In this document: positions 23,579 through 35,542 of the stretch, one piece after another
Layout of the letters: each line of letters opens with the position of its first letter
How positions within the stretch are numbered: position 1 is the stretch's first letter
Assembly: GCA_905250075.1 (NCBI GenBank)
Contig: CAJNOP010000014.1
Location: 2,921,848-2,985,847, forward strand
Source: Rotaria sp. Silwood1
Taxonomy: Eukaryota > Rotifera > Eurotatoria > Philodinida > Philodinidae
Direction: 5' to 3'
Length of the DNA stretch: 64,000 bases
The notes under the pieces: model-generated
What the model was told of the DNA's origin: nothing
The model's database searches: none
What the model saw: the letters and a program-made list of their open reading frames with translations, nothing else
Position numbers and translations under genes: made by a program

Positions 23579-25979
23579 ATGAGTCGCGACAGCTCTGCTT
23601 ATTATGATCATCAAGTTATTTCATTAAAAATTCATGATATAATTCGTGATTATTCATCTGTGATTAATTTATTATTTAATCCACACAATTTTATTAATCT
23701 TCAATCATGTATATTTGATTCAATAAACCCATCAACAAAATTTGAAAATATTTTTAAACTAATTCAAAGTCTAAATAGACTTGTTACATTTAGTCTTTTT
23801 AAACCATATTTTAATATAAATGAAAAAGATAAATGTAATTTAACTCGAATAATGTTAATGAACAAATCATCTTCTGTTCGTTCAAGGGTACTTGAACATT
23901 CTTATGATTATTTAGATATATCAAATTATACTTCAATATCTTCGAATCTTACATCACTTCATTTACGTATATATGGTACATCTTCAACTGTAACTCTTTA
24001 TTTAATTTTATCAATTTTTCGTGTTTGTCATGGAATTCGACATTTAGGCTTAACACTACAACACAAATATTCAGTTGAAAATAATAATATCAAGTAAGTT
24101 TCCGAGTAGTGAATATTTTAGATGATAAATCTCTAAAAGAATATTAATTAAAAATGAAAATGAAATGTTTATTTTTTGTTTTAGTGCTCCAATTTCAACA
24201 CAATCTTTTAATGATAAGGACTATCCCATATTATCGCTAGTGATATCTTTCAATTTAATAATATATGTTATATGTGATATTTATTCAATTGCTTATATTT
24301 TACGTTGTATGCCTAATCTTAATCGTTTTAATTTTACTCTTGCGTCACTAATGACATCATTGCCATATTATCGTGAATTGCTTAATGGTTTTGTGTGGCA
24401 ACAAGTATTAAAACGTTATGTTTGATGTTTATCTAAATTTGAATTTCATATATCAATTTTGAAAAGCTTTTCAAACTTAAATTTAGACTATATTTTCAAG
24501 TCATTTCAATAGTTTGTTAGAAAATATCCTAATTGGAATATGATTATTGATTGATGGAGACTTGTTGGTAAAACTTCAGGTAAACAAAATTGATTCAACG
24601 CGTTTAAAATAATGACGGATGAGAATGAGTTTTCTTACTGGAAAACTAAATTTTTTGATAAATAAATTTTGATTGAAAAAGAGAAATTTAAGTCAATTCT
24701 GATTATGTTAATAATAGATCAATGCGAAAAATTCCTATGACTTTATGAGAATTAAAATACGAAGATTGTTTATTTTCTTTTCGACTTAGAAATCCTTACT
24801 TCAAGTTTAAACTAAATTCATGTAGTTGTAATATTCACATATCATAAGTAAATGATGAATATACAAATGAATATTTTGAAAAGAGTAGAATTTCGTTCAT
24901 ATTTAAAAATATATTTCTTTTTCTTTTCTTCTTAGAAGAATTTGTCATGTTACGCACACTTAATTATTGCAAATGTAAATCAAACGTTAAGATCTTAAAT
25001 CCGTTTATTAATTCTGAATCATATGACACACTATCAACAACAACAATAAATGGTCATCATCTTTTTTATTCAGATATAACAGATTTAAGAATATATCTGA
25101 TAAAGACAAGACCAACTGTTACTTGGTCTTCTCCTTTATATAAAAAATCAATTATCTTATCGTACAAATGCCAATAATACCTTATTCATCGTTATGGAAT
25201 AAATTATTGAATACTGGTAAGAAGAATCTAGCTTTATTTTCATTTATTTAAACAGAATAATTCGCATTATATTATTGTATATAGATGAATTTGATAATAG
25301 AATTTTTCATTTTGTTTTTCTTTTAGTTATCTTTCGTCAAACAACTGATGATGATGATAATGCACAACAAAATGTTACTTATCTTTCATATTTTGTACAT
25401 TTACCCAATATAACTGAATTAGAATTTGGATCAGAATTTTGTATATATCAATGTAAAAGTCTTCAATTTATTCTACAGTAAGTATTTACATTTCTAGAAG
25501 ATATTTCATTCGTCATATTCTTAAAGAAGATATATTTATTGATTATTAGAGATAATATTATATTCTATCGAATAATAATCATTGGTATTAAATCGAAGTA
25601 TAATGAGTAAATTTTTGCTTTTTTTTTGTTTTAGAGCATGTCCAAATGTGACTGGTGTTAGAATTAGTACTCATTTATTGATGTTATCAAAATTCATCGA
25701 TAATCCATAACTTATTCCAGGATTCAAACAAATTAAAATGATCAAATCAATAACAGAAAAATTTTATTTTCCTTCAAATTTTGCATTAAAACTTGTTCAA
25801 CGTTTTCCATCACTTATTGATATTGAACTTCAAGTATCTATTTTGATTTAACAAATATTCATGAATATATATATATATTCCTTTCATATTTGTTATGTTC
25901 ATTTATCCGATATTTTCTAGATCTTAACCTAGTCGTTCATCATCTAAAATCATTACTTAATGCAATGAGACTATGATGA
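23579..25979 (+). pseudogene. Bdelloid-type F-box/leucine-rich family protein, decayed
   Basis: Coding blocks in order resemble the large F-box-like, leucine-rich family of bdelloid genomes. They are: FENIFKLIQSLNRLVTFSLF and SNLTSLHLRIYG (23579-24092); an intron; YSIAYILRCMPNLNRFNFTL and LLNGFVWQQVL (24185-24424); MLRTLNYCKCKSNV and TVTWSSPLYKK (24947-25170); YLSYFVHLPNITELEFGSEF (25370-25480); ACPNVTGVRISTHLLMLSKF and VQRFPSLIDIELQV (25635-25840). Stops and frame changes separate them, for example after KRYV at 24423 and inside the 24424-24760 block. The N-terminal F-box is missing. The family name rests on memory of similar proteins, so treat it as likely rather than proven. Confidence 0.58.
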
Positions 25980-26174
25980 ATGAAACATCGTACTAAGTTA
26001 TGTCTTGTTCAACAAGTGTTAGATAGGAAAGTTTCTGTGTCCGATACTAAAACAAATACAATATATTTTATTACGAAAAGTAATATCATCACAAATAAAT
26101 AAAAACATCTTATTTTTGCTAATATTAATTTAGTTTATGTTGATCAATATTTTCTTGAAAAAGATATGCCATAT
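25980..26174. other. AT-rich spacer
   Basis: No gene or repeat recognised. It may contain the last decayed bases of the preceding pseudogene. Confidence 0.4.
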
Positions 26175-26511
26175 TTAAATCCTATGGTTAACTGATCCAT
26201 TCTTGTTTTTGTACATTGAAAGAAAATTACTAACAATAAAAGAACTCGAACCAAATAAAAGTTTTATTATAAATGGAATACGATCTGTTATTTCATAATA
26301 TGAACAAGTAGAATTAATTTTTTTTGAATTCTTTTGTATGAATAATAAAAGGATGAAATTTCCATATATGGTTAACAAGAATATCAAATGTAGTTATCAA
26401 AGGAGCATCGAGACCCATAATTTGTTTACCATCAAATGGTATTGAATATATTGCAATAGCAATACATATTGGAATTATAAGAAGTAATAAACGACGATTT
26501 TCAAAGAGCAA
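26175..26511 (-). pseudogene. Membrane-protein relic
   Basis: Two overlapping minus frames read as one protein split by a frameshift at the eight-T run near 26320. The first half has NRRLLLLIIPICIAIAIYSI, a hydrophobic helix, and ends in FHPFIIHTKEFKK. The second half continues ITDRIPFIIKLLFGSSSFIV, another hydrophobic helix, and FLSMYKNKNGSVNHRI. The pattern suggests a multi-pass membrane protein, possibly receptor-like, but I do not recognise the family. No start or flanking exon is visible. Confidence 0.33.
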
Positions 26512-27680
26512 GTATTATCGTAGAAAATTATTATTTAATGAACAGATTGATCGGTCAAATATTAAACCAATGTTATTAGTCTTATAGTCAACAGTTGGCG
26601 CTAGAATCGGTTGTTATATGTAAGAATAATACAATTCATCACATTATCTTATGTCATATTATTATAAAAAGCAAGGAATTACTTCCGAGTAGAAATAATA
26701 ATTGAATCAAAAATAAATCTATGATTAATGCACGCAATACAAATCTTTACATTTGAGAGTAATATTGACATCGTCTATCGTATGGGTTAATCTATACTAG
26801 AATGAGCACATGAAGAAAAATACCGAATTATTATATTAAGTACACTTACTAGGGATTCTATTAATTATCATATGTTTATCAAGATAAGCACTAATCTTTC
26901 AGTAGATGTTTTTGACATCATTTGTCTGTAGATGATAATATTGTAACCTGTGATTTCTCTTCAAAGATTGAACATCAAGTTATTTACTGGATGACAATAG
27001 TTTCACTTTCTGATAAAGTTGTTTATTTTGTTTATAATAGGAAAAGAAGAAAGAATGTAGGTGTGAATGTGAATCGATGCTACACCAACACCTACATCCA
27101 TATACCCATACCAATACTCGCAACCACACCTTGTATAGAATCGAATAATCTCATAAAACATTCATTGTATAAATTAATGAGCTTATGCGTATTTCAATTG
27201 ATTATTATAAATAAATAGCCCACCTGAAGTCGTTCTTTTTTTTTTTAATTCGAAGAAGAGAAAATAAAATGAAATGAAGTATGAAGGTGTCCGGATAGAT
27301 ACAATAACGAGTATAATAGATGTTCCAGTTAAACGATAATTAAGCAAGAATATGTATTATGATCAAAAAAAAAAACCAGCTACATTACATATTGTTTCAT
27401 CATTTCTGATGAAACTTTGACGTGTCACTTTTCTCATAACAGTATTTAGACATAAATGGCTAGAGAGAAACTTTGATGTTTTCTTCTCTTGAGTGTTATT
27501 TCACCTTTCTGTGTAATAATTACGGACGTTTTGTGTAATAATTTCTACTCTATATAAAAATCAAGAATGTAAGAGTAAAGGTAATTTTACAAGCAATAAT
27601 AACCAAACGACGGTTCGACACTCAGTTCTTTTATATAATTTCAACTGAGCCACTTATATCAAATTTCATATTTAAAATAA
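26512..27680. other. Intergenic, one short telomere-type hairpin
   Basis: AT-rich spacer upstream of the RGG/vWA gene. It includes the degenerate telomere-type repeat at 27057-27130 and probably the promoter of the downstream gene. Nothing else recognised. Confidence 0.5.
27057..27130. repeat. Telomere-type repeat hairpin 3 (degenerate)
   Basis: GTAGGTGTGAATGTGAATCG, then TGCTACACCAACACCTACA and further CCCATACC/CAACCACACC units. It has the same layout as hairpins 1 and 2 (short G-rich arm, spacer, longer C-rich arm) with many substitutions. Confidence 0.6.
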
Positions 27681-27684
27681 TAAA

Positions 27685-29741
27685 AGTAAGATAGAAGATT
27701 TTATTATAAAGTTTTTTAACAAATTTAACTTTAGTGGTTCGCGGACGCGGTCGTGGATTCGGACGTGGTCGTGGAGCAAGTCGAGGTCGTGGTGGTCGTG
27801 GAGCAAGTCGGGGTCGCAATGGTCGTGGTCGAATCATCAATCGTGGTGGTCGCCGTGGAGGCTTTCAAATAGCACGCTCGCAATCATTAAATGTTGATCA
27901 ACAAACAACATCAGTCAATCCTTTAGCTAATCTTGACATTAATGTTGATCCTAAACCATTTTTTGTTAATGCAAATGTAACAATCGATCAACACATTCAA
28001 GCACAAACTACAAATCTTCCTCGTTATTTAGCTGCCTTATTCACACTTGATGAAAATAGTGTTGATATTGGACAAAAAGCTAAAGCATGTGCATTAGCGG
28101 CTGCTTGGTGTCGACATGATCATAAATTAGCTAATAATCTTTTACGATGTCGACGTTTATTCACTCTAACTGAAGTACTTAAAGCAGTAACAATGTTAGA
28201 TGCTGCTCGACAAATTCGTGTTTATGAAAAACAACTTAAACGTCTTGAATTAAGTAAAACTAAACCAAAAGCAACAAAATTAGGTAAAATTAAAAATAAT
28301 CTCGATAATTTAAATAAACTCAAGCCATCTACTGGATCAGCTAGTGGTGCTGTTGCTCGGCATATTCAACGTTGGACTCGAACATTAACTTTACAAGAAC
28401 TTGAATATTTTGCATTACATATGCCAACAGAACCATGGAAAAAATTAGCTGATATTGTTCATTTTAATCCAACGAAAGATTTTCCTTCTTTACCTTGGTT
28501 TTTACCATTTTGTTTTGGTACACCAGCACCAACAGATACAATGGTATCTCGTTGTCGAGATTTAACAGTTGATAATATTAATAATTTAATTAAAGAATTT
28601 AAAATTCCTTATTCACATTTAAAACAATTTAAAGAACACTTAAATGATCAATCAAAAGCAAGAATTGCATCTTATGAAGAAAAATTAGATACTATTTTAT
28701 GGTATTATGAAGATTTACAATGTTCAGATGTAGATGATATTATCAGTGAACGAATACGAAATGGTGAACAGATTACATTACCATATGGAAAACTTATGGA
28801 GCGTCTTTTACTTCTTCGAACAATACGAGATAATGTATCTGAAACAAGGAGCTTTCGAGGTACTGGACGTGGACGTGGAGCCGAACGAATTGCTAGAAAT
28901 GTTGATAATCAACATTCAGCTGAATCAAGAAAAATGACATTCTATTCCGATTTATTAGTAATAGCTGAAGCTCAACTACAAAAGATTAAATTACCATTAG
29001 AATCACCAGTTGCTGTTATGGGAGATGCATCTAGTTCAATGAATGTTGCTATTCGTACAGCAACTATTCTTTCATCATTATTAACAGCAATTTGTTCAGC
29101 AAAATTGAACTTCTTTAATAATCAAATGTTTTTACCTGCTTTTACACCAAAAACTATTGAAGATGTTCTTACATTAGCATTGACAACAAGAGCAAGTGGT
29201 TGTACAGCAAATGCTGCTGGTCTTGTACCATATTATGATAGTAAAGAAGTGATAAAAACGTTTGTTATGGTGACAGATGAAGAAGAGAATACAGATGCTC
29301 GATTAGCTGACGATACGTCAACACGATTTTTTAATTTATTTATGAAATATCGTACAGAAATCTATCCAGCTAAATTAGTATTTATTTCATTTCTTCGTCA
29401 TCAGCATGCTCAAGGTCAAATGTATAAAGAATTTCAAGATGCTAATGTACCTGACGTAATTCAAGTAAGTGATAAAAACTAATTGAAGATATTTTATATT
29501 TTAATTTATTTTTCTTTAGTTCAAATTTAGTGGTGAACGTCCAGATTTGACGAAAATTGATAATCTATTGGGTTTATTATCAACTGGTTCATCAGACTCA
29601 TTTGATGATAGAGTAGGAAAATTACAAAATGAATTTCAACAGAATGGTATGGAGTCAGTCATTACGAAATTACTTAATCAACAAGAAGAAAGTAGTACTG
29701 TTCCAATGGAAGCAGAAATGGCTGCGGTCACAACGAACTAA
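27685..29741 (+). CDS. RGG-box protein with Ro60-like vWA domain
   Basis: The start codon is split. A at 27685 ends exon 1 (donor GTAAGA), and TG at 27735-27736 opens exon 2 after a 49-bp intron. A second 55-bp intron (29465-29519) joins in phase, giving 650 residues. Residues 2-45 are a Gly/Arg repeat (RGRGRGFGRGRGASRGRGG), typical of RNA-binding RGG boxes. A helical region spans about 80-370. A second RG cluster lies near 378 (RGTGRGRGAERI). A von Willebrand A-type domain follows, with a MIDAS-like DASSSM, a Thr in SGCTANAAGL and a VTDEEENT strand end. The layout recalls Ro60/TROVE proteins, which bind small and misfolded RNAs, but I cannot confirm a TROVE domain from the text alone. Confidence 0.8.
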
Positions 29742-30229
29742 ATTCTTATCATTCATTTTAATAATATTGTTTTTGGTGTTGAATTGAAGAATTTAAATAA
29801 AATGTAAATATTTATTCATAAAAACATTTTGACGAAAGACATGAACCATTATGATATCGATATTCATTTTCAGAGGTCTAGATGTGGATGTGAGCGTGTT
29901 GTTGTGACTGAAATAATGATTTGCATTAGTATACCACACTCCCATAGAATATACATAAATAGTGGGTTGACACTTTAACAAATGTTGAAAACATAAAGTG
30001 TTGAAATAAAAAACAAATATCCTATAGAATATAACTTGCTTTATATTAGGCTTTATTTCATCTTTTCATTGTGAATAAACTCTTTTCTATTGATGAAAAC
30101 GCATTATTTCGATTATTGTTAGTTATATTTTGAATCAATACTTCCGTAATACATCCTTATACACATTACAAGCTATTCCAAAATACTTAAAATAAACTAA
30201 CAAATCATATGCAGTCTACCATTATTCAC
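29742..30229. other. Convergent intergenic spacer
   Basis: About 490 bp between the stop codons of the RGG/vWA gene (plus) and the cyanophycinase-like gene (minus). It holds AATAAA-type polyadenylation signals near 29800 and probably both 3' UTRs. Confidence 0.55.
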
Positions 30230-31291
30230 TCAATAAACATTTTTATAGAGTACACCATCACGCACATAGTAATTCAGATGATTACCACCAGTACCATATG
30301 CCCATGTACTAAGATCAAAAAAGTGTGCACCATCGGTGGTCGCTTGAATTTTATATACTCTTACAGCTTTTTGATTTCGATACCAATCAAGTGGAAAGCC
30401 ATCCTGACATCTTTCAGGTGTGTTATCAATTCCATTTTGAGTAAGAAAATAAGCCGAGCCATAACCATATACTTTTCCAATACCATTTGGTTCAATACAG
30501 ACAGCAGTCGATTCATCAACTCCAATACCACGAGCTAATATTCCATGATCATGACTCATACGAGCAAGAAACGTCATAAGACGACCATGACGATCACGAT
30601 TATCAAAATGAGAATCGGTAACAACATCAGAAAGGTAAGGTTGATTAAGAAAGTCTTTGTGGCCAAGAGTAACAAGACTAATGTAAGGATTATTAAGAGC
30701 TTCAGAAGAAGTAACTGTTCCTTGAAGAGCTCCGAAATAAGTACCACCTAGAATAGCACAACCTGCTGAAGTACCACCGACTGGTATTTGTTTGACGTTA
30801 CGTAAATAATCAAGTGCATAATGTACTTTGGTATCCTTCCAAAAGTTAACATAGTTTGCTTGATCACCACCAGCAATAAATATGGCTTCAGCATTTAAGA
30901 TGGTTTTTTCAACTTGAAGATCATTAGCCAAAGTACGAGAGTCAATAAGCAAAGTTTCGACAGAATTTACAGAACCTAATTCATAAATATAGCTGTTGTA
31001 TGCATCAGTACCAGCAGCCCGAAGCACAACAAAATCGCCACCACCTGCTTTTTTGATCATCCATTGAAAAGCTTCGTCGACATCCTCACTACCACCGATA
31101 AGAACAGTACCTCCAACAGTAGTAGTATTAACATCTGCAGCATCACCAACTAATCCCAACGACGCAGTAGTTCTTGGAGCAATAGTTGAATCGATCTGTA
31201 AAGAAACTGCAGTTGTTGGATTTTCTGACCAACAAAAGAATATCAGTACAAAAACTAAATCAGCTTTCATAATAAGCTTAGCAATAATCAT
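30230..31291 (-). CDS. Secreted cyanophycinase-like peptidase (family S51)
   Basis: Intronless 353-residue protein. A hydrophobic leader (residues ~8-21, DLVFVLIFFCW) predicts export. The S51 fold follows: GGTVLIGGSED at 60-70, the IAGGDQANY block at 139-147, the nucleophile elbow GGTSAG with Ser175, DSHFDNRDRHGR at 226-237 (the signature that separates cyanophycinases from dipeptidase E), and GIGVDESTAV near 256. Cyanophycinase cuts the bacterial storage polymer of Asp and Arg into beta-Asp-Arg dipeptides. In a microbe-eating animal this could digest cyanobacterial cyanophycin, which is inference. The missing introns and bacterial-type family suggest acquisition by transfer. Methionine 8 is an alternative start that would give a more usual signal peptide. 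Confidence 0.88.
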   Translation of the reverse strand: MIIAKLIMKADLVFVLIFFCWSENPTTAVSLQIDSTIAPRTTASLGLVGDAADVNTTTVGGTVLIGGSEDVDEAFQWMIKKAGGGDFVVLRAAGTDAYNSYIYELGSVNSVETLLIDSRTLANDLQVEKTILNAEAIFIAGGDQANYVNFWKDTKVHYALDYLRNVKQIPVGGTSAGCAILGGTYFGALQGTVTSSEALNNPYISLVTLGHKDFLNQPYLSDVVTDSHFDNRDRHGRLMTFLARMSHDHGILARGIGVDESTAVCIEPNGIGKVYGYGSAYFLTQNGIDNTPERCQDGFPLDWYRNQKAVRVYKIQATTDGAHFFDLSTWAYGTGGNHLNYYVRDGVLYKNVY

Positions 31292-32058
31292 ATAAAAGTA
31301 TGAGACAATAGAACTGCTTGATAGGGGTTATTGAAAAAAATCGATGCAAAAAAATATCAGATTCACGTTTTCTATATTTATTTAAGACTTAAGAAGATCA
31401 AGCATCTGTCAGCGGATCTTCATATAACAGCAAATTATTTTGAATGAGAACAGTACGATAGGATTATTTTGTACAACATTATCCTATCATATGACTTGCA
31501 AATAAGACAAAAGTATTAGTATTGGCTCTATGAAAATGTATCCAATCAATTGCATGCAGTCTACTTCCACGTAAATGTTACATTCATATACATATCAATA
31601 TACTACTCATTTAAGAATATAATGTACTTCACTGTTTGTTGAATAATTTTTAATAGAAACATCATAGGAACCTACCATTTTTACCATTCAAAGGAGAAGA
31701 CTCGGAGCTATCGAAACAATATCAAAATTTGATTGATCAGCAATAATTACGTGAGTTCGTGAAGAAGGTTTTTAAAAAAGATATTCTGAAGCTATTTCTC
31801 TTTTAATTAATACTTTTAACAGAATTAGTCGATAGTAAAATTTGTTTATTTCGGTCTACGCAAAGTCAACATTCCTAGATTGTTCTGTACAGAAGTTGTA
31901 AGACATTTTCTGACATCATTGATTTTAGCTAATTGACTTGTAATGATCCGACAAAATAGCTAGGCAGAGGTAATTTACCATTTTGATTCGAGTAGTGATA
32001 TTCATTTGCGAGTTCGAACAACGAAAGAGCCGACATTGCGGAAATATTGAGATAACAT

Positions 32059-32111
32059 GGGTGTGGATTCAGAAAAGACCATAACACACAGCCTCAGTCA
32101 CACCCACATCC
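32059..32111. repeat. Telomere-type repeat hairpin 4 (short)
   Basis: GGGTGTGGATTCAGAAAAGA, then CCATAACACACAGCC and CACACCCACATCC. A short G-rich arm and a C-rich arm flank a spacer that ends in AAAAGACC, as in hairpin 2 (GAGAAGACC). Confidence 0.65.
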
Positions 32112-33514
32112 TTATGTTAAATTCAATTCTATTCACATCTTTTGTTTTCTTATTTTCTCTGTTTATCTACACAAGATGTTGTTAATAATTCGCTTTTCTT
32201 CTCAAGTTGCTTTTTGTTTCTTCTTTATATTTCAGCTTTTTGTTTTGCATTTCATAATTGATCAGTATCAACTATTTTTTGACTGTACTAAATTTTGATT
32301 TATAAATTTCTTATAATAGAATGAAATAAAATTATTGAACAAAGGTATAATATCTGTTCTATTAGTTTCATCAATTGAAAATAAATGTTAATTTAACAAA
32401 GTGATCCAATTATATTCGTCGTTTGGAATCTCATTTGTAAACATATCCTTTTGATTTTGTGTCACTTTCACATTATCTCATTACTTTCTGTTTTCACAAT
32501 TAAAAGATATTATTTGAAAATTGAGTATGTTCAAAAGGAAATTTTGTGTCAAAGAATCATTTCAATTGAATGAGATTTTTTTTGTTTAACTAAATTACAT
32601 TATATAAGTTCATCATAATTTTTGAAGCACAGTTAATATTTTCTTGAAATATAAATTCTTATTATTAGTGGTTAGTTATTTCTTTAGAGTTAAATCATGT
32701 GTTGATCATTGTGGCAGCTGATGTACACTGTTAAATGAAAAACAAAAACAAATAGTCTACATCATTTTTCTTGAACAATGATAATTAAGTTAAAAAAGTT
32801 TTGTCTTATGCAATATTTTTAATAACAATTTGAAAAAATCGTTTAAGTAGGATTTTATATCTTGTCTAACAAAATAGACATAATGAATATTTGACTTTTA
32901 TTTTTAGTCTTTGAGACAATTTAACAACCATTCAAAAACGTCGGGTTGAATGCATTCGATAGACAATTTAATTCTTGACAAAACGATCCATTCAATTTTT
33001 CTACAAAGCTTTAGTGTTGATGTAAATTTTCATAAGAGTAATGTATACGCATTTGTACTAATGCAGAAATCATAAAAATGAGAAAATTCATGAAAATGTT
33101 TGAAAAAAGTTTTTCTCAGATTTCGAGTACATTTAAAGGTTCTTCATAGAATCCTGCATCATTTGATGTCATTTTCAAGGTTTAAGAATAAACATTTTCG
33201 AGAAACAGTTTTAGAATGAAAAATATGAAAATGTCGAAAAACAGTCTTTTCAAACAGACTCAAGGTATTATCGTTGAAAAATTCAAAGTACTAAAAATGT
33301 TTCAATTGTGCATAACAACAATTAAACCATTGTGTTCAAAATTGAATCTGCATTTGATGATATGAAAATCTATGAAAAAGCATTATTCATACAACAAATT
33401 AAATGTATAAACATATTATTTGTCAAAAAAATGCATTCAAAGATTTGTTCTAGTTTTATTTAAAGTTTTTTTCTACTGATGATGAACTCTCTCAACTGAT
33501 AAATCACTTTTGTA

Positions 33515-34080
33515 TCGACACTATGTACATCATGTAATATCCAATAAGTTATGATTTTCCTGATAAGAGTTCATGTCATTAGTTTATTACTATGGAGATA
33601 GTGAAATTTAACGGTATTTTTTAAAATGAATATCGTGGTCTTCCTCAGGATAGCAAGGAAAACTCATTTTCGAATTTCGAGTTGAAACTTTGTATAGAAC
33701 CGGATCTTAACGAGAGTAGTTTATTATGAAAGTTTCAAATCTTTTGATTTGTTTCTATCCTAAAATAAGAGCATAAAGTCTCACGACGTATATGACACCA
33801 ACAAAAAGATCTCAAATTTTCAGAACAGACTATAATCACAAAGGTCTGTTTATGTGCAAAGTTTCAAGTTAATATTTGAACACGAATTTTTCTAGTGTTC
33901 CTGAGAGAGACCACGGCATTGATTAAAAATATACTATCAAAGTGCAGTATCTCCACAGTAATAAGCTATGGACACGAATTCTTTTCAGAATATTTGAGAG
34001 ATTATTGGGGTCTATATAATATACATGATTTCAACTCAAAACCGATTTATCAATTGAAAAGGTTCCGTCGTGAATAAAAA
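33515..34080 (+). repeat. Dispersed repeat, copy B
   Basis: Collinear with copy A (5490-6065). Blocks such as CTTAACGAGAGTAG, AATCTTTTGATTTG, CTATCCTAAAATAAG, GACCACGGCATTGATTAAAA, GTCTATATAATATA and CGATTTATCAATTG are shared with A, C or both. There is no coding capacity. Confidence 0.62.
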
Positions 34081-34864
34081 TACTACAAATCTTGACAAAA
34101 TAATGATCATATAAAACGAAAATTTCTCAATCTTTTCTTCTATAAGATTTTTACTTTCAACATTACTCTTCACAATTATACGCTCACAGATATCATTTAA
34201 TATCTTTAAAAAAATAGCAAATGGCAGATCGGCAATTGAATAGATGTTAATCTTTCACACTTTATACAAATCTCGATCAGTTTTTAACAAATACAATGTC
34301 GATAACTGTGATGAGAATTAAATTCTCTATCGAACGAACTTGATAGCATATTTTAAAATCATTTATAAGTGTCTGAAAGAGTCAAAAGAATAGCTAGTCA
34401 TTCATAATGCTTGACCTATTATTTTATTTCCACATATCCATATGCAAAATAAAAACTCAAATAGATCATGAGTATAAGAATTATAAGTCATCTACTTTTT
34501 TACTAAATAATGTTCACATTTCTTCAAATATGACATTTTTTAAAAGAATTTTCTCTATTTTTCACTCCGGTATTGTTAGATAACAATAGTAAAATTCAAT
34601 GTAGACTATCAAACTTATTTCTTTTCATCAAAATCAAACATGTAACTTACATGTCATTTTTTGGTATTTTATTTTATGATATATATAGCATCATTGTTAA
34701 ATTTGATTTTCTCCTTTCAAATAAAGACTGGAATCATTTTTTATTAAACAAAGAAACGAAAAAAGGAGGAAGTCCACCAGCATAACAAAAATGAAAATAT
34801 GATGAAGTCGAACAAAAAGAAAGAAAATATAATGATGAAGTTCAATATAACAACATTGAGATCG

Positions 34865-34996
34865 TTATAGAAGTGAATAATTCATTTCTTGAGCTAGTTT
34901 TCTCATCAAATCTGCAGTTATAATTAAACCATTCGTCGCGATATAGTACAAATTTTTCACGTAATCTTTTGTTTGTTGTTGCACTTGTTTTTCATC
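34865..34996 (-). other. Possible orphan coding exon
   Basis: On the minus strand a strong acceptor (TTTTTTTTTCTTGTTAG) is followed by 43 open codons and a TAA. The product has an ordinary protein-like composition (for example KDYVKNLYYIATNGLIITAD, then RKLAQEMNYSLL). No upstream exon with a matching donor is evident in the next few hundred bases. It may be a last exon whose partners are further upstream, or a relic. I do not recognise the protein. Confidence 0.35.
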
Positions 34997-35470
34997 CTAA
35001 CAAGAAAAAAAAACATTACGAAAAAGTAACTATATGTTATCAAATGATGACAAATAATATTTAGATATCATAATATTTGTAATGTCCATTATTTGCAACT
35101 TTTTTTTCAAAAATTGCTTAGATTAAAAACTATTTCTAACTAAAATTTTGGTTATGCTAACATGTTTACATCTCTGCTATAGTAATGTCGAAATAAATTT
35201 ATTAGTGATATGACTGGTATTAGGCTAAGTTTATTGAGTAGTCCTTGTGTAAGACGCATTTCTCAATTATAAATATATAGTTCAAATATTTTATGATAGA
35301 ACGGAATCCTTTGTTTTGGGGGTTCAATCTTTAATGATTCTACCTTATTTACAACATGAATATAAACTAGCATATGGTATTCATACGAAAATGTTCTTAC
35401 ATTTAATGTTTCGGACATGTCGAAATTGTTGTGTATAGTGTACAGTGCATCGTGAATAATGCACATATAA

Positions 35471-35478
35471 GCACACAT

Positions 35479-35541
<63 letters not shown>
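35471..35541. repeat. (CA)n(TA)n microsatellite
   Basis: About 20 bases of CA repeat pass into an uninterrupted run of about 50 bases of AT repeat. Confidence 0.95.

Positions 35542-35542
<1 letters not shown>

Larger units (their letters stand above)
31292..34864. other. Gene-poor region with repeats
   Basis: About 3.6 kb with no supported gene. It contains telomere-type hairpin 4 (32059-32111) and copy B of the dispersed repeat (33515-34080). The first 300 bases upstream of the cyanophycinase-like ATG are likely to include its promoter, but I see no definite element. Confidence 0.5.
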
